Origin: Straminergon stramineum
Lineage: Eukaryota; Streptophyta; Bryopsida; Hypnales; Calliergonaceae
Reading direction: 5' to 3'
Assembly (NCBI GenBank): GCA_963920665.1
Contig: OY987263.1
Coordinates: forward strand, 32,848,547-32,912,546
Length of the DNA: 64,000 nucleotides
Position 1 is the first letter of the stretch, and every line of letters starts with the position of its first letter. The notes under the pieces were generated by a model. The model did no database searches. It was not told the origin of the DNA and saw only the letters and a program-made list of their open reading frames with translations. The position numbers and the translations under genes were made by a program. This document shows, piece by piece, positions 33,556 to 46,478 of this stretch.

Positions 33556-34811
33556 TACAAGGTTAAGGTGAACCAACGTCATTTCCATTCCATCTAAATT
33601 TTGCCCTCATACACCCATTAGATACATTTCAGAATAAAAATGTTCATTGCTAGTACACAAGGGCGGAATTCTAGATTAGGTGGTAATAGGTTAGTTCACC
33701 TTATAGACAAAATCAACATTTGTTCAAGATTATCAATACAAGTAACTAAATGGATAATGAGTTGTCAAACTCCTTGGACACTCTACATTGCATCATCAAA
33801 GTTTTATGAGATGTATGGTTATCTTATCCATGTGTAACTATAAATGATTGAAGATGTATGATTCAAAATAAGTATTAAAAAATAGAATTGATACACTAAA
33901 TAAAATAAAAAGTGTAGTCCATCACAATAATTATGTATTATTAGATATTTCAACTTCAATTTTTAAGCACACAAATTCTAGACTAAGAAAGATCTAGATT
34001 TTCTTGCCTAGAAACTTATGGATTAAGAATATGTTCCCCAACAATTGAGGAAGCTAAAAGACAACTTGAAAAATTCATAAAATATTTATAACATTTGAAC
34101 AACAAGTTTTAGTGCATTGTAACTTTCTTGAGAATGGTGATAAAACACACATTTTTGTCTTTTTGTAATAGTAAATATATTCAAGAGTGCAATTCATTAG
34201 TAATTTACCTCATTAATTTCATAGTTTTTAGAAAAAATTATAATATAGAAAAAAGCCACTAAACTAAAGGGGCTATGAAAATCAATGTGCCTCAAAACTT
34301 ATGATTTTCACATCATAACATCCAAATCTGTAGAGAATTCATTTGAAGAACTTCTTGATTACATAACCTCATGATTTTAGGCAGTTGGTTATGGGAACAC
34401 ATGGAAAATGACACACATCCAAACTTTCACATTATTTTTTTGGTCATTTTTGAAGACAACAGACTTTTCAGATACTAAAGTAATAAATAACCTTTCGAAT
34501 TTTGTTTTCGTGATTTAAACTTACAATTTTGTAAACTCAAATATTTTTTTTTGAGACACTTGTGTACATTCACCATTGTTGCATGAGCCAAAATTCTAAT
34601 GAGGATAGTGAGAAGCTTGTATAAATCTATAGTTGCCATCTTATCATCAACACAAAATATGCAAACTCAATGTGTCTAGACAAATAGGAACAAACAAGAT
34701 TCAATTGAGAAAAATCATGCTTGTTGAGTGACATTTTAGCAATAATTTCAATACGATCTTTTCAATCACGAGGAAAATTTCAGCTTCATGTGAACAAATT
34801 TGAGCTATAAA
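33556..34811. other. AT-rich intergenic DNA, nothing recognised
   Basis: No coding, RNA or bounded repeat signal was recognised in this AT-rich stretch. Confidence 0.5.
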
Positions 34812-34815
34812 TTAA

Positions 34816-35320
34816 TCCCTAAAGAACCAAGCAGTTGTTAAATGACCAATTGAAAATTTGGGTAGGTTCCTATGAAGCCACTTTTGAATGAGTCTTTTTC
34901 AAATTCTAATACAAGGTGTGAACATGGGCCCCCTTATTGGAAATGTAATTATTTTTGATTAGATGTCTAGATCAAAAGTTGTGTTGCCCAAATTTTTCTT
35001 GTGATTCAAGAAGCTCATGAAAAATCATGTTTGGCTTTTGAAATTTTCCAAGCACGTAACTAACATGATGTAGGATGTAATTGTGAAAAATAAACTAAGT
35101 CTAATGCAAAAATCTTAGTTTAGGAGGAGATAAGTTTTGTTCAGTAAAGTCATAAAAAACTTTTTCTTCTAACTTCAAACGCTAAAATTTTGTTATTTGT
35201 ACGGTCAAAAATCATTAATTTTTTTCTACACACTCCTATAGTACACTTTTGTACAATTTCAATTTATTAAAAATCAACTTATTAAAAAAATCTCATTGCC
35301 CTAAGAAGTCAAGTAGTTTT
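34816..35320 (-). mobile_element. Degenerate inverted copy of family C element
   Basis: TTAA (34812-34815) and TCCCTAAAGAACCAAG on the left are followed by 'gggtaggttcctatgaag', 'tgatt.gatgtctagatcaaaag' and 'cactcctatagtacac', the reverse complement of family C. The right end is eroded near 'cctaagaagtcaagtag' and no terminal TTAA remains. Confidence 0.55.
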
Positions 35321-35420
35321 TGACGAAACACCGCCAAACAAGATTTTCTTCTACTAACACTCAATCACCCTAGGCTCTCATCTTAAAATTGCGTACATTT
35401 CAAGCAAGAATCTCGATGGG

Positions 35421-35690
35421 TCAATTTTCATCACATGCCGTCCTACTTACCCACCCATTCTTCATGAGGAAAGCATTCCCCCAAACGACACAATTTATGA
35501 CGACAACAACGGCATGCTTGGGATTCTTGGAATGAGTCCACATGACATTGTATAACCAAGCAATGATCTTCCCCACAGTCCCCAGCCCATGCAGGGAAGA
35601 TAGCAAGTTATGCTTTGCTAGATCCGAGGGACTGAAGGACTTATCCGTTAATTCAAGGATTGGGGTTGGTTGAGCAGCTGTATAAGACAA
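35421..35690 (-). other. Open frame of unknown meaning, no ATG
   Basis: A minus-strand frame of about 89 codons (SYTAAQPTPILELTDKSF... to ...SRTACDEN) starts with TTG, not ATG. It is GC-richer than its surroundings. No family was recognised. It may be a remnant of an exon or transposon; no partner exons were found. Confidence 0.2.
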
Positions 35691-36156
35691 TTTTGTTCAC
35701 TGTAGGAGTCCTCTTTTCAAGGATGCAAAAAAGGACCCCCTTGCCTCATTGGTAAACAATGTTCGGCAAGGACAGAATCATGGGTGGGGACTGGGGAGTC
35801 TCCCCAAAGTCTAAGATACAGGGACTTTGCATACAATTTTTTAATTTTTTTAATTTTAAAAATATATACAGGGACTTATAAAGAGTGATGAGACATCAAA
35901 AGATAGTTGTATGAGGATCCAATGAGTCAGCAGTGAAAGTGCAATAGAACATTGTCAATTTTTAAATTTTTTTTGCCAAAATAGATAATAAGTTAAAGCC
36001 CCCAATCCTTATCCTTTGAAAATTGTACTCCATAATAAGTGAGGGGGAGCATGAGTGGACTTCTAAACTGGGAAGGATGGGCCAATCCTATTTTTTGAGA
36101 TTCCAGATTCCTTTAGCAGTTCAGCAAGAACTCCAGCAGGGTTGTTTTTTCCCCAC

Positions 36157-36410
36157 TTTTTATGAAGTACCGAAGTGGTGATATAAAATGTTATAGTGGT
36201 GCTTCAAATTTCAATATTCATCCACATATGGGATAAACAAAATCACAATACCAAATATCACATGTTCATAATTCTGTTTTCATTGACAATCTGGCGATTT
36301 CATTCAAGATATTGTTGGTTCAAAGTTTTCTGTCAAAAAAACTTCATGGGTTGTTGCTATATTTTAGCCAAATTATTTTTTTCTAGTGCAATTTGTCATG
36401 AGAGAGCAAA
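36157..36410 (+). repeat. Dispersed repeat family G, copy 2
   Basis: 'ttttatgaagtaccgaag', 'gatataaaatgttatag', 'tggtgcttcaaatttcaat' and 'agtgcaatttgtcatgag' match copy 1 at 32020-32265 in order. Confidence 0.6.
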
Positions 36411-36476
36411 AATAAAAGCCTTGAACGCTAGCCCCTTCCAAACCCCTAAACCGTCAATAGACCTTTGCTAGTATGC

Positions 36477-36732
36477 CTACACTAAATAGTGAAATTAGGT
36501 TTCCCTTACACTAATTTCTTGACAATTGATACTATACAAACATTGATTGTTCATTTACAATAATACCTTACTTAGGAATTAGGGATTGTTGTAATTGGGA
36601 CTCATGAAGCTTCTTGTGTACAAATGGAAATATCTATAGAAGTGTTTGTTGACTTTGGTGGTATGTAATAGAACTTTCTTGGGGTAAGGCAATCTAGTTG
36701 TTAAGGCAACCTAATTTCACTATTTAGTGTAG
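36477..36732. mobile_element. MITE-like element with perfect 25-base inverted repeats
   Basis: The first 25 bases (36477-36501, starting CTACACTAAATAGTG) are perfectly complementary to the last 25 (36708-36732, ending CACTATTTAGTGTAG). The total is 256 bases. The perfect arms suggest recent activity or conversion. It has no coding capacity. The target duplication cannot be assigned: TA, CTA/TAG or none are possible because the outermost bases are themselves symmetric. Confidence 0.75.
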
Positions 36733-36949
36733 TTACTATTACTATACTATTTTAATTTTCATCTTTTTTGGTGGGATGTGAAAGCATTAGGTGAGATTGG
36801 AGGCCTCTACTGCCGGTTTCAATTGCGTTCTAATGGATGCTCCCTTGAATAGTTGTCTAAGTTCCCCATTCACAAATTCATTGCTGACATTGTGACTGCT
36901 GCATTGCGATTGGTGGTCTCATGGTCCTGCGCTTACCCGCTCTTCAGTC

Positions 36950-37240
36950 ATCCTATGTGGCAGTCTCTTGACTACATCAGATTTGTTCCCGTAGCACCCA
37001 ACAACAAAGGCAGGCTCATGGGAATTGCTTGGAAACTCACAGGCATCCAATGCCCTCAAATATCTTGTAATTGAGGTTCCAATACACTGAAAAACACAAC
37101 ATTTGGATACAATATGCAAAAGTTATGAAGGTGGTTGAAGTTTTTTTGTGTCGACTAGTTCTACAACTATATCTTCCACATATATACATATTAATTTTAG
37201 AGATGTACCTAGAGTGATGATGGCGGTTTTAGGCAAGGTG
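36950..37240 (-). repeat. Inverted, degenerate copy of repeat family D
   Basis: 'gaggttccaatacactg', 'tttggatacaatatgcaaaag' and 'tccacatatatacat' followed by 'agagatgtacc' are the reverse complement of the family D blocks. A 73-residue plus-strand frame (36853-37074) overlaps and is not considered a gene. Confidence 0.4.
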
Positions 37241-37339
37241 TGATTTGAAGATGTACCCAATTTGAAGACCTAGCTAATGAGGGAGACACTGTAAAAATTG
37301 TTGTAGACTAGTGTACTAAAAAACCAATGAATTTTTTAA

Positions 37340-37561
37340 CCCTTGAATGTCGGGTTGGTGACCATGGAAATTAGTCATTTTGGAACTGTGTGACATCATC
37401 TACTTCAAAAAAATCAAAAATACTCATTGGGAGTCAAAGTACTATAGAAGATCTCCCCTTTCCACCCCTAATTCTAAGGATGAATAGTTGCAACTCTGTT
37501 CTATAAAGGAGAATTCCTTGATGTTCATTGGGCAAAAAACATCTAACGCGTTGTTTAGGGG
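37340..37561 (+). mobile_element. Intact 222-base TTAA element, family A
   Basis: TTAA 37336-37339 is followed by CCCTTGAATGTCGGG, and ...GTTGTTTAGGGG by TTAA 37562-37565. It has exactly the same length (222) as the copy at 62639-62860, with 'acatcatctactt' and 'ctcattgggagtcaaa' in the middle. It is non-coding. Confidence 0.8.
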
Positions 37562-37565
37562 TTAA

Positions 37566-38390
37566 ACTTTGTTTTTGAAATTCAAAAGGTACAAAAATGT
37601 ACCATACTACTACATTAAAATGATTATTTACTAAGTGTGAATGATTATTAAAATGGTAGAACACCACTGCTACAACTGATGTCCAATAGTAAGCCCTTGA
37701 GATTTTAAAATTTGGCTTCGGTTGTTTTTAAAAAAAATTAACTTTCATTTTTAAAATTGAAAATTGTGAAATTTGGTTTTCAAATTGAAAATCCTGAAGA
37801 TTTGAGTTGAAAGTCTAGGAAAAATATTCTACAAAAATATGTGATTTTCATTCCTTAAAAAAGATTAGGTAGAAGTTTGTAGTTCATACAAGATTGAGGG
37901 AAAAACAAAATTGTTAATAGCTCTAAGTTGGAATTGAAACATACTAATTCCAATGATAAGATTGTTCTAACAAGCATAGATAATCTTGTGGAATTTTATT
38001 TTTTTTAAAACTATAAAAATTGAGTTCAAACAAATCCAATGCATTATATTCTTAAGAAGTTTCTATAATTGCTTGCAAAACAAGAAGCCCCATAACTTTT
38101 ACATCACTAATCCAAATGGAATGAATCAAAGCTTTCCGTATAGACAAAATTCAATCTATGTGAAAAAATATTTAAAATTAATTTCAAGTCTTTGTGGATT
38201 TTCTTACTACCAAGTCTTCCATGTTTTGAACTCATTGTGGTATAATTTTTGTTCCTGAGCACCAATTGAAATAAAAATTATATTCTCCCAAAGCTAATGT
38301 GATTTTATATCTTAGGAATTGTTTTAAAAATCACATCAAAAATTGAGATTACATGAGCCTACCCAAAAACCATTTCATCCCATTAGGGAC
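37566..38390 (-). repeat. Degenerate inverted copy of large TTAA family B
   Basis: Reverse-complement blocks of element B1 are visible: 'attccaatgataagattgtt', 'gaatcaaagctttccgta' and 'caagtcttccatg' in degenerate order. The left end directly follows the TTAA of the family A copy at 37562-37565; the right end is not sharp. Confidence 0.45.
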
Positions 38391-40639
38391 AATAGGACTT
38401 TAAAAGTTATATGTATTATGACTTTATTCAAAAATATTGCCATACACTTTAGTCATGTGGAGAATTTTTGGTGCTATAGATGTCTACATAGGCAATTGAA
38501 GATTTATACATGTATGTATGAAATGTCCTCCTCCCCCCCCAAAGTGAGACAAGTTCTCACATTAATTGCCTCTCTCCTTTAAAAAATTCTATCAAAAAAA
38601 TTCCAATGGTCTTCATCAAAGATATGATAGCATAAATGATTCAACTAGGATTATGATACAATACATGAAAATAATATGGGCGCGGACTTGAATACACATA
38701 CATATGTATGAATATATACAATTACAAAAATGCCATATGGATAAGGATACATACATGAATACACACATGAATATAGATCCTATGTTGTTTTTCATGTGAC
38801 ATTTCATGGGGGAACTCTAAGAATTTTTATTTTATCTTTTGGAGGTCATGCTAAAAAAACCAACCATATCACATCCCTCACTAACTAACCAATGAAAAGA
38901 CATTATGGCCATGCAAGAAGTTGAATTGTGTGATCTTCATATTAACAAAGTAGTGTACATTTATGAGATGGAAATTTTTGGTTGTGAAAGTGAAGGCTTA
39001 AGAGCATTGCCACCCATTGACTCCAAAGTTGGCCAAGCCAATCTAAGGCGTGGCCGGCCTCTAACACATGTCCTACCGTGGACACAGCCAGGGATAGAAA
39101 GAGACTGGTCACTCCAAAAATCTCTCAACAAATAGTAGGACACCATTCCTGCCATACTTGTTATTTTGTTCCTTGATCTTGTTAGTTTGTTGGTTTGTAG
39201 ACTACAACACATCATATCTTGCATTTTATTAATCAATTGGCATGTTGATTGGCTTCTAGATATGCTAAGTCATTAAAACTTTGAGATTGACTTGTTTTGT
39301 CATGGCTTGAGGGCAAGGATGATTGGGGGACAAAAGTAGCTCAGGTGTTGCAGGGCTTGGGCCACCCTATTTTCCCAACCCTGTTTGGGGGAATGGATGG
39401 CAGTGCTCTAAGAGCGACTTAGTGTTTATAATAGGGTCATATACTTTTTGAATGTAGAGCCATGAAAGAATGTAATCTTTTTAGGAGCTTGAAATTGTAA
39501 CCATTTTAGAAAAGTATTATGGTCAGTTTCGTAGGTAAGATGACCATTATACATCACTTACCATAGTTTTGGGGTCAACCTAATGTCATTTGTGAATGTT
39601 GGAGAACATCACTTAAAAAATTCACAACAAATTCATATTTTGTTAAAAATAGTATAAATCCACTTTCTATTCTATTTTTCTACTTTTGAAAAAAATTGAT
39701 ATTTCCACAATCCTTCATAGAATCAAATATAAAATTGAAGATACATTAGGGTGACGTACTTAAGAGAAGGAGAGATTGGTATGTAATTCATGAGTTATTC
39801 ACTATTTGGCTCTATTTGTGCTTTGTCGTGGGACCATGAATGAACATATTCTTTTAAAAATTCTTCCCAAAAAGAATTGGATTTTTTTTCTCCTCTCTTT
39901 TTAGTTTGTTGCTAAAGTCCCAACACTTGAATCCCTCCAAATAAGAGTGTGAGCATGGTTTCTATCATTGAACTATAAAAGCTTTTATTAGGTTTTTGTT
40001 AGTAATTGAAGGGGGGTTCTACATTCTCTTAGAATTATATTTTTGAACTCCGTAGGAATAAACTATAAACTTTCAAATGTATTGAAATCGATCCAAGGCT
40101 CTCATTTATGAAGGTTGCACATATTTAGGTCGGGGTGAACTACCCCCTTGCTTGTTCTCCCCTATCATTCCAAGGGTGCATGTTAAAAAAAAAGACCCCC
40201 CTATTTAGTGTCCAATTAATTTATCCTCTACACCTCCCCTAGCAAATTTGATGCCTTTGATTGCAAATATGAATTCAGAATTTGCAAATTTTATCATGTA
40301 TGACAAATTAAAAAATTAAAGGTTTTCCCTTGGGGACAAGTGAAGGGGTCAGTTCACCATGGCCCATATTTAGGCAAGAAACTAGATGGGCCATTTTTAC
40401 AAAGAGGTCACAATTAGGTACAATTCCCTTTCTCAAAAAACTGAACAAAGCCCTTGTCCTATATCATGAAACATACCAGACTTGTGGGGACCGAAGTCAT
40501 GAGAACTTTTGGTAGCTTATTAGCTTGGGAGCACCGCTACAATCTCCCACCACCTCTTTCAGTTCGGCACACAGCCTCCTGATCTTTGTTTGCAATACGG
40601 AACTGAATTTTCGATATTATTTTCCTCCAATTCAACTTA
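38391..40639. other. Intergenic DNA, nothing recognised
   Basis: No gene was recognised. A 76-codon plus-strand frame at 38905-39135 with an overlapping antisense frame is GC-richer than its surroundings but matches no family that I know. Confidence 0.45.
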
Positions 40640-40829
40640 TTGTGGACATTTCCCTCAACTTATTATTAACATTTCCTTCAATCAACTTATTTTTGACATT
40701 TCCTTCAATTCAATTTATAGTTGACATTTCTTTCACTTTATTTTTGACATTTCTTTCAATTCAACTTATGTTTGACATTTCCTTTAATTCAACTTATTGT
40801 TGACATTTCTTTCACATTATTTTTGACTC
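40640..40829 (+). repeat. Minisatellite of about 27-base units
   Basis: About seven imperfect units of the type TTGACATTTCTTTCAATTCA plus ACTTAT follow one another. Unit lengths vary (about 24 to 28), with two alternating subtypes (ending TTCAATTCAACTTAT or TTCACTTTATT). Confidence 0.8.
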
Positions 40830-41402
40830 CAATTGAAAGAAAATTGTTTTGAATTCCGATTGGAAAGCAACTGACTGCCCCGGCCCGGCTGCAGTTCCAA
40901 GGCTTTTTCTTCTTCTTCTCCTTCTTCCAATTATCCTTGAGTAACTAATGGAGTCCTCCTCATTGCTGACGTGTCCCACTCAAACAGATAACAGATTCGG
41001 TCCGTACCAGAACGTTGTAAATAACTTAAGCTTATTAATATTCCAACTTTCCAAGTTTAGGATTCCCATGATCCATGCCACGTGGCCAATGCTTACCCTA
41101 AATTTGGTTTTAACTTAAATGAAACTTACCCTTGCCGAAGTGGCAGAAATAAGTGGCAGAACTAAATGGGGAAATTTTGAGAATCCAGGGATGACTCAGC
41201 TCCTCTTTAGGTGCCAAGTAGGCAGGTCTTTCACGTGAGACATGCATAAAATTAAAAAATAAATTTAAATTAAAAAAATAAATTAGACTCCATTAGGGAT
41301 CCCCTCCCCTATTTCCAAGCCCTCCCCAACCCTACTTTCTGACCCAAAACCAACTTCTTCATGATTCAATTCCAAGGGAAGTTCATAAACTTAAATTAGC
41401 CC
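40830..41402. other. Intergenic DNA, nothing recognised
   Basis: The stretch includes a CTT-rich tract at about 40909-40927. No gene was recognised. Confidence 0.45.
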
Positions 41403-41406
41403 TTAA

Positions 41407-41981
41407 CCCTCAAGGACCGAGGCACATTTTAGGAAGAAATTGTGAAAAACTGCCACTTTTTAGGGCAGTGAGAAAAAAATGAAAAAGAAAAGTTTTTCTT
41501 CAAAATTCAACTGTACAAATTTGTACTAGACTACTATGAGAATGTGTGGAAAAAATTTCAGAAACTTTGACCATACGGATTGAAAGATTATAATGTTTGA
41601 AGATGGGAGAATTTTTTTTTCAACCTTGCTTGGCAAGGTCAGTTGCCTTTAACTCCTCCTAAAGTGAGATTTTTACACTACACATGGTAATTTTTTTTTG
41701 ACAATTAGATCTTGTATCATGTAGTTACATACCTCCAAAATTTCATAAGTAGAAGAGTTGTTTTGTACATGCTGCCCGAAGCTGCCCAAGTTGCCTGAAA
41801 AGTTTAGGGCATCATAACTTTTGATCCGGACACCTGATCGGAAAAAAATTACATTTCCACTTAGGAGGTATATGTTCACACCTTGTATCAAAATTTGAAG
41901 AACATTTGGTATAGAATGACTTTATACTCACCTACCTGAGATTAGTTGCGTACATTCCACAGTCAATCGGTTCTTTAGGGG
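41407..41981 (+). mobile_element. TTAA-bounded element of family C (about 575 bases), copy 2
   Basis: TTAA 41403-41406 and CCCTCAAGGACCGAGG stand on the left, ATCGGTTCTTTAGGGG and TTAA 41982-41985 on the right. 'tgtgaaaaactgccac', 'gtacaaatttgtactagac' and 'cataacttttgatccgg' match copy 1 at 28991-29557. Confidence 0.7.
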
Positions 41982-41985
41982 TTAA

Positions 41986-42206
41986 CCCATAAACATTGAT
42001 ATAGATGTTTTGTGACTGATGGATGACATAGTATCTCCAGTGTAGGATAGAATTGAAACTATTCATCCTTGGAATTTTGTGTGGAAAGGAGAGATCTTCT
42101 ACAATAGTTTGACCTCCAATGAATACTTTTGATTTGTTCAAAGTACATCATGTCACATAGTTCCCAAAGGCTTGATTTCCATAGTCATTAGTTAATCCTT
42201 TAAGGG
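41986..42206 (-). mobile_element. Family A element (221 bases), inverted, sharing a TTAA with family C
   Basis: CCCATAAACATTG directly follows the TTAA at 41982-41985 that also bounds the family C element. The right end is CTTTAAGGG plus TTAA 42207-42210. The reverse complement shows the family A blocks, including the 'acatgatgtac' equivalent and 'attcattggaggtcaaac'. Confidence 0.7.
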
Positions 42207-42210
42207 TTAA

Positions 42211-43379
42211 ATTTGAATTGAAGGGTAATCCTGCACTTCTCCGTGAAGTCTAGTCCAAAAAATTGCCCTTCAAAATGACATTCTAATCTTAGACTTTGTC
42301 CTTCCCAAAGTCAAAGGCATCAACACTATTTGCCCTTGCCATTTTTCATTAAATACAAACAAGATATTTGACATGTATTGAATGGATAACTTGAAGAAAT
42401 GTTTCAATTTGTGCAATTGTAAGAAAATTGATGTGTCCCTCTTCATATATTGGTGCATTCTTCCTGGTTATCATGAGGACATGAGGGGGATATTGAGTAA
42501 GTTCTCTCAAATTTCATAAAGCATGTTGATCTAGCACATGTTTGTTTGTTTATTTCTTGCATTTTCTTCTAATGATGGATGCCTTCAACGGGTAGATAGC
42601 TACTGGGAAGCATGGAATGAGTGCATGATAAACATAGGTCCTCAAGTTTAGGAGGAAATCATTAATGGATAATGTAAGGTTATTGGCTTGTTGAAGTTAA
42701 AAGTAGGTAATCAAGGATAAGCTTTGAATTTCGAACTTTGAAAATTGGAAGTATGGCCACTAACCAAAATTTGTTCTATTTGATTTCCGCCTTCATAGGA
42801 ACAATTTGGATTTTTTCCACCTTTACCAAAGAAAAATTTCAAACATCTAGGGATGTGCAAAGTGCATAGAAACTCACCTTATCATAAATGATGGTCTTTC
42901 ATCCATTGATTCCTATTTCTTGAAGAATGGTTTTAGTAGATATTTAAGGATATTAGTAGGTACTTATTAGCCTTTCACTTCAATATTTATAGAGATTTTT
43001 AAAAATAAAATTTTGAGATAAATTTATTTTCACTCAAATTTTTTCTAAAGGCTAATCAACACAAATGAATCACTTATGACTCTTAATTACTAAAAAGGCA
43101 TATTTCTTAAAGGTTTGGGAATAGGTTCACTTACCTTAAATATTCAATAGGTACTAAAGGAAATATTGACTATAATTATTTTTCAACTAGACATAATAGA
43201 AAATTCTAGTCTTTAGAATTTTGCAACACTTTTTGATTTGATTTAAACTTCATAAAGACTAGATTTGAAGTAAATTATGTCATTTTTGTTGAAAATAAAG
43301 TACTTGATGTCATCTTAGAATTGGTTAATATTGATGTTGACTTTTGAAATTCTAATGTGGAAACTCAATTTTAACACTT
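42211..43379. other. AT-rich intergenic DNA, nothing recognised
   Basis: No gene or bounded repeat was recognised in this stretch. Confidence 0.5.
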
Positions 43380-45170
43380 GTTTGTTGTTTTGACCCTCAC
43401 TTACTAATAGAACCCTTTGGAGGCACAATTTGCATCATAAAAATTTGATTCTTGATCAATGGCAATGAAATAATTTCTTCGAGCACTAGCAAATGAAATT
43501 AGGACTCCTTGAGCTAATACATGTAGTGCAAGATACACTAATTATTTTTGTATGGCATTTTCAACTAAGACAAAAATTGATTTCCAAAATTTAATGACTT
43601 TTGGAAAATAATTGGGATATGTCTTTTACATTGGTAATTCATTGCAAAATAGATTTGAATCCAAGAAAAATTTGGAAGTCACAAAAAATTTGAGTTGAAA
43701 CTACACTTTATCTAATTCATAATATGAAGTTTGGTGCTCCAAACTTCACATGTGACAACTACACCTAAAGCATTCAAATAATCAATTTAGCATAATTTCT
43801 ATTACTATATTGAATATTTTTGGGGTCTTATTGTTGGTTAAGGGTAAATTCAAAATTCTCTTAAAATACATATTTTGGACATTGTATGAATATATTTTGA
43901 ATTTTTAAAGTGCTGAAAACAATCATGCCTAAATGCAACCCTAGACTTTTATAAATAGAGGTTGTAAATTTTAGGCAAGAATATGAAGGAGTTGATTTTA
44001 GAAAGGATTTACAATTAGATATTGTTACCTTATGACTACTAGAACCCAATTTTGCTACAACTCTATGCAAATCTATATTAAAAAAATAAACCCTTAAAGG
44101 ACATTTCCTATTTGTGCTTGGTCAAACTTCATTAGTTTATGTATAAAAATACACATTTCAAATTTCTGGAATTTTAAACATGTGATGATATATATTTAAA
44201 GTTCATTTTGATTTTTTTATAATGAAAAAGATAAAAAAAGAAAATTATTTGATATTTTTAGTAATTTCTTTATAAAAATCCTAATAATTACAATTATGAT
44301 GCCTAGAATTTTAAGAAGTTTTTTTTAGGAAAATGATGATAATATTTATGAACATCATGGTGTAATTGATGGTCTCTTTGAACTCATACCAAGAGAAGTT
44401 CAATAGTAAAACTTCAAAAGTAATGAATTTTGAGCTTTCAAGATGCTATTTTCAAAGGGTTACAAAATTACAAACTTAGTGGCATTTTTGTGAAAAAACA
44501 AAGATAGAATAAGAAGTAGAATATTGAAATTACATTTTCTTAGTTAAACTTAAAGACATTCAAAGTCAAGAAGTATGTGAAAATTCAAGTTTCTTGAACC
44601 ATTTTTCACAAGTTTATGTCAAGTAAATGATAATTTTAAGTGCGATTTCTAGTCGTTGGGAATTAGAATCCTTTTGCCATTAAATTTACGTATATAGTAT
44701 TAGTCATGAAATACCCAACAAGGAGCCTTCGTAGCAACAAACCCATTGCATTCAAAAATGGATTTTCAAAATCCAAATTGGCCAATGATTGCAGGGGCCT
44801 TTCATATAAAGAGGAGACCCTGTTGTCGGAATCCAGATGTCATCCTGCCCAGGTGACACCAGCCTTTTCTTTTACTTTCTAAGAAGGATGGTGATCAATT
44901 AAAATTTGGTTGAAGCATTGTATTTCTGCATCCAACCACCTTTGGGACAAAAGAATTTGGCGAAAAAAGATTACTTTTATCTGGTGAAAAGTAGACATTT
45001 ATTTTGAAATGGTGCAATCTGGCCCCATGGTGCCAAAAAAAAGGAGTGGACGACACTATCAATGCTTTGAACAGTCTAGGTTGCAGTTGACAACAAACAC
45101 TTCATCTATTTCTCACCTCAACAACACAACCTCAATCTGCTCTACAAATATTCACAATCCCTTATGACTA
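43380..45170 (+). repeat. Long dispersed repeat family H, copy 1 (about 1.8 kb)
   Basis: It is collinear with 51435-52670: 'ttgttttgaccctcac', 'aaaatttgattcttgatcaa', 'gtagtgcaag', 'gggatatgtcttttac', the repeat I block at 43821-44040, 'catttttcacaagttcatg'-like and 'tgattgcagg' to 'agatgtcat'. Copy 1 is longer because it retains segments around 44200-44500 and 44866-45050 that copy 2 lacks. No coding capacity is seen, so this may be an old retroelement or DNA-transposon relic. Confidence 0.6.
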
Positions 45171-46474
45171 ACAAAAAGATACTAGAAGGAAATTAAATGT
45201 TAGAGCAAGTTAAATTTGATTATCATTTGTCAAAATTGATGATGGCAACTCAAATCTATTTGACTTAATACTTAGAAATAAGGGAGTCAACACCATTACA
45301 AATTAAGCTACATTGATGCTAGTTTTGTACATAATGAATTAAAATCACTTTTGGATAAGAATCATTTCATCATTGTGGTATGCAATATATCATGTGACAA
45401 ATTTTCACTATCAAACCTAAGAGATTTGCACCTAATCATGATCATATTCTAAAATTGATCTCTACATATTTTTGTTTGTAATGTATTTCTTCTCTTCATG
45501 AGAAACTAGGTTCATTTTGGAATGCATACAATTTTAGCGCTTTCAAAGCTCATGATGTCTACAAAAAGCATATAAAAAGAACCTAAAACATCCTTTTGAC
45601 TTTTGACAAGATCTAATAAAGAAATTAGATGTAAAAATACAAGAGTCCTACCCCTAATGTACAATACAAATTGGGATGACTTCACTATGTAATGGATGAC
45701 GAAAATTCAAAGCTAATAATGGATGATATTTGTCCATTCAAGGAAAATGTATTCTACTTCATTCTTGTTTTCTCCTCAACATTGGTAGATTTTATACACT
45801 GATGATGAATTTGTTTAAGCTTCCACATGGGGAGTGAAGAATTTGATACATTAAGAGTTGGTATGGATATGATAGTAGCTTGTTCATATACACAACTCCA
45901 CTTTCATTTTAGGATTTTTTTGCTTGCACGATCTGGGGTTTGTTATGACCTTTTATGGATGAATGCATTGATGGATGTAAGAATTTATGATGAAATGTGC
46001 ACTAGAGGACAAGCAAAGATTGCTTGGAGATAGATATCTTTGAATGATGGATTTGTGCAATTATGGAGTTAGACAACTTCACTTAGATGACCCATGCATT
46101 GGAGTGCCTCCAAATATATATCTCCAAACCATGGATTTATGCACTAGAATTAGACAACTCCTACATGAAGACAAGTGCGTTGGAACTTGAAGTTAGATAA
46201 CTCCAAGTAGAAGATCAAGATTTGGATAAGATATAGAAACAAACAAACAAAGCCCTTGCCCTCTTTAGTGCATAAAAAAATATATTAAATTTTGGAGTTA
46301 TTTCCAAAATTTCCAAAATTTAAAAATTACTTTTATTTTTATTTTGGATGTAGCAATTGCACAAGGCACACTAGTATAAATAAATAAATATAACTAGGAC
46401 TTTTACTTTAGTGGATGTTTCAAGATAGAACCAAGGATAGAAAGCTAAAGGTAGAAAGGAAGTCCTAGTCTATC
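45171..46474. other. AT-rich intergenic DNA, nothing recognised
   Basis: No gene was recognised. 46325-46380 ('acttttatttttattttgg', 'gcacaaggcacactag') resembles short stretches at about 29570 and 63600, another minor dispersed repeat. Confidence 0.45.
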
Positions 46475-46478
46475 TTAA

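Noticed and set aside
36853..37074. 73-codon plus-strand frame
   Set aside because: Overlaps an inverted repeat family D copy and has an antisense frame of similar length; no motif.
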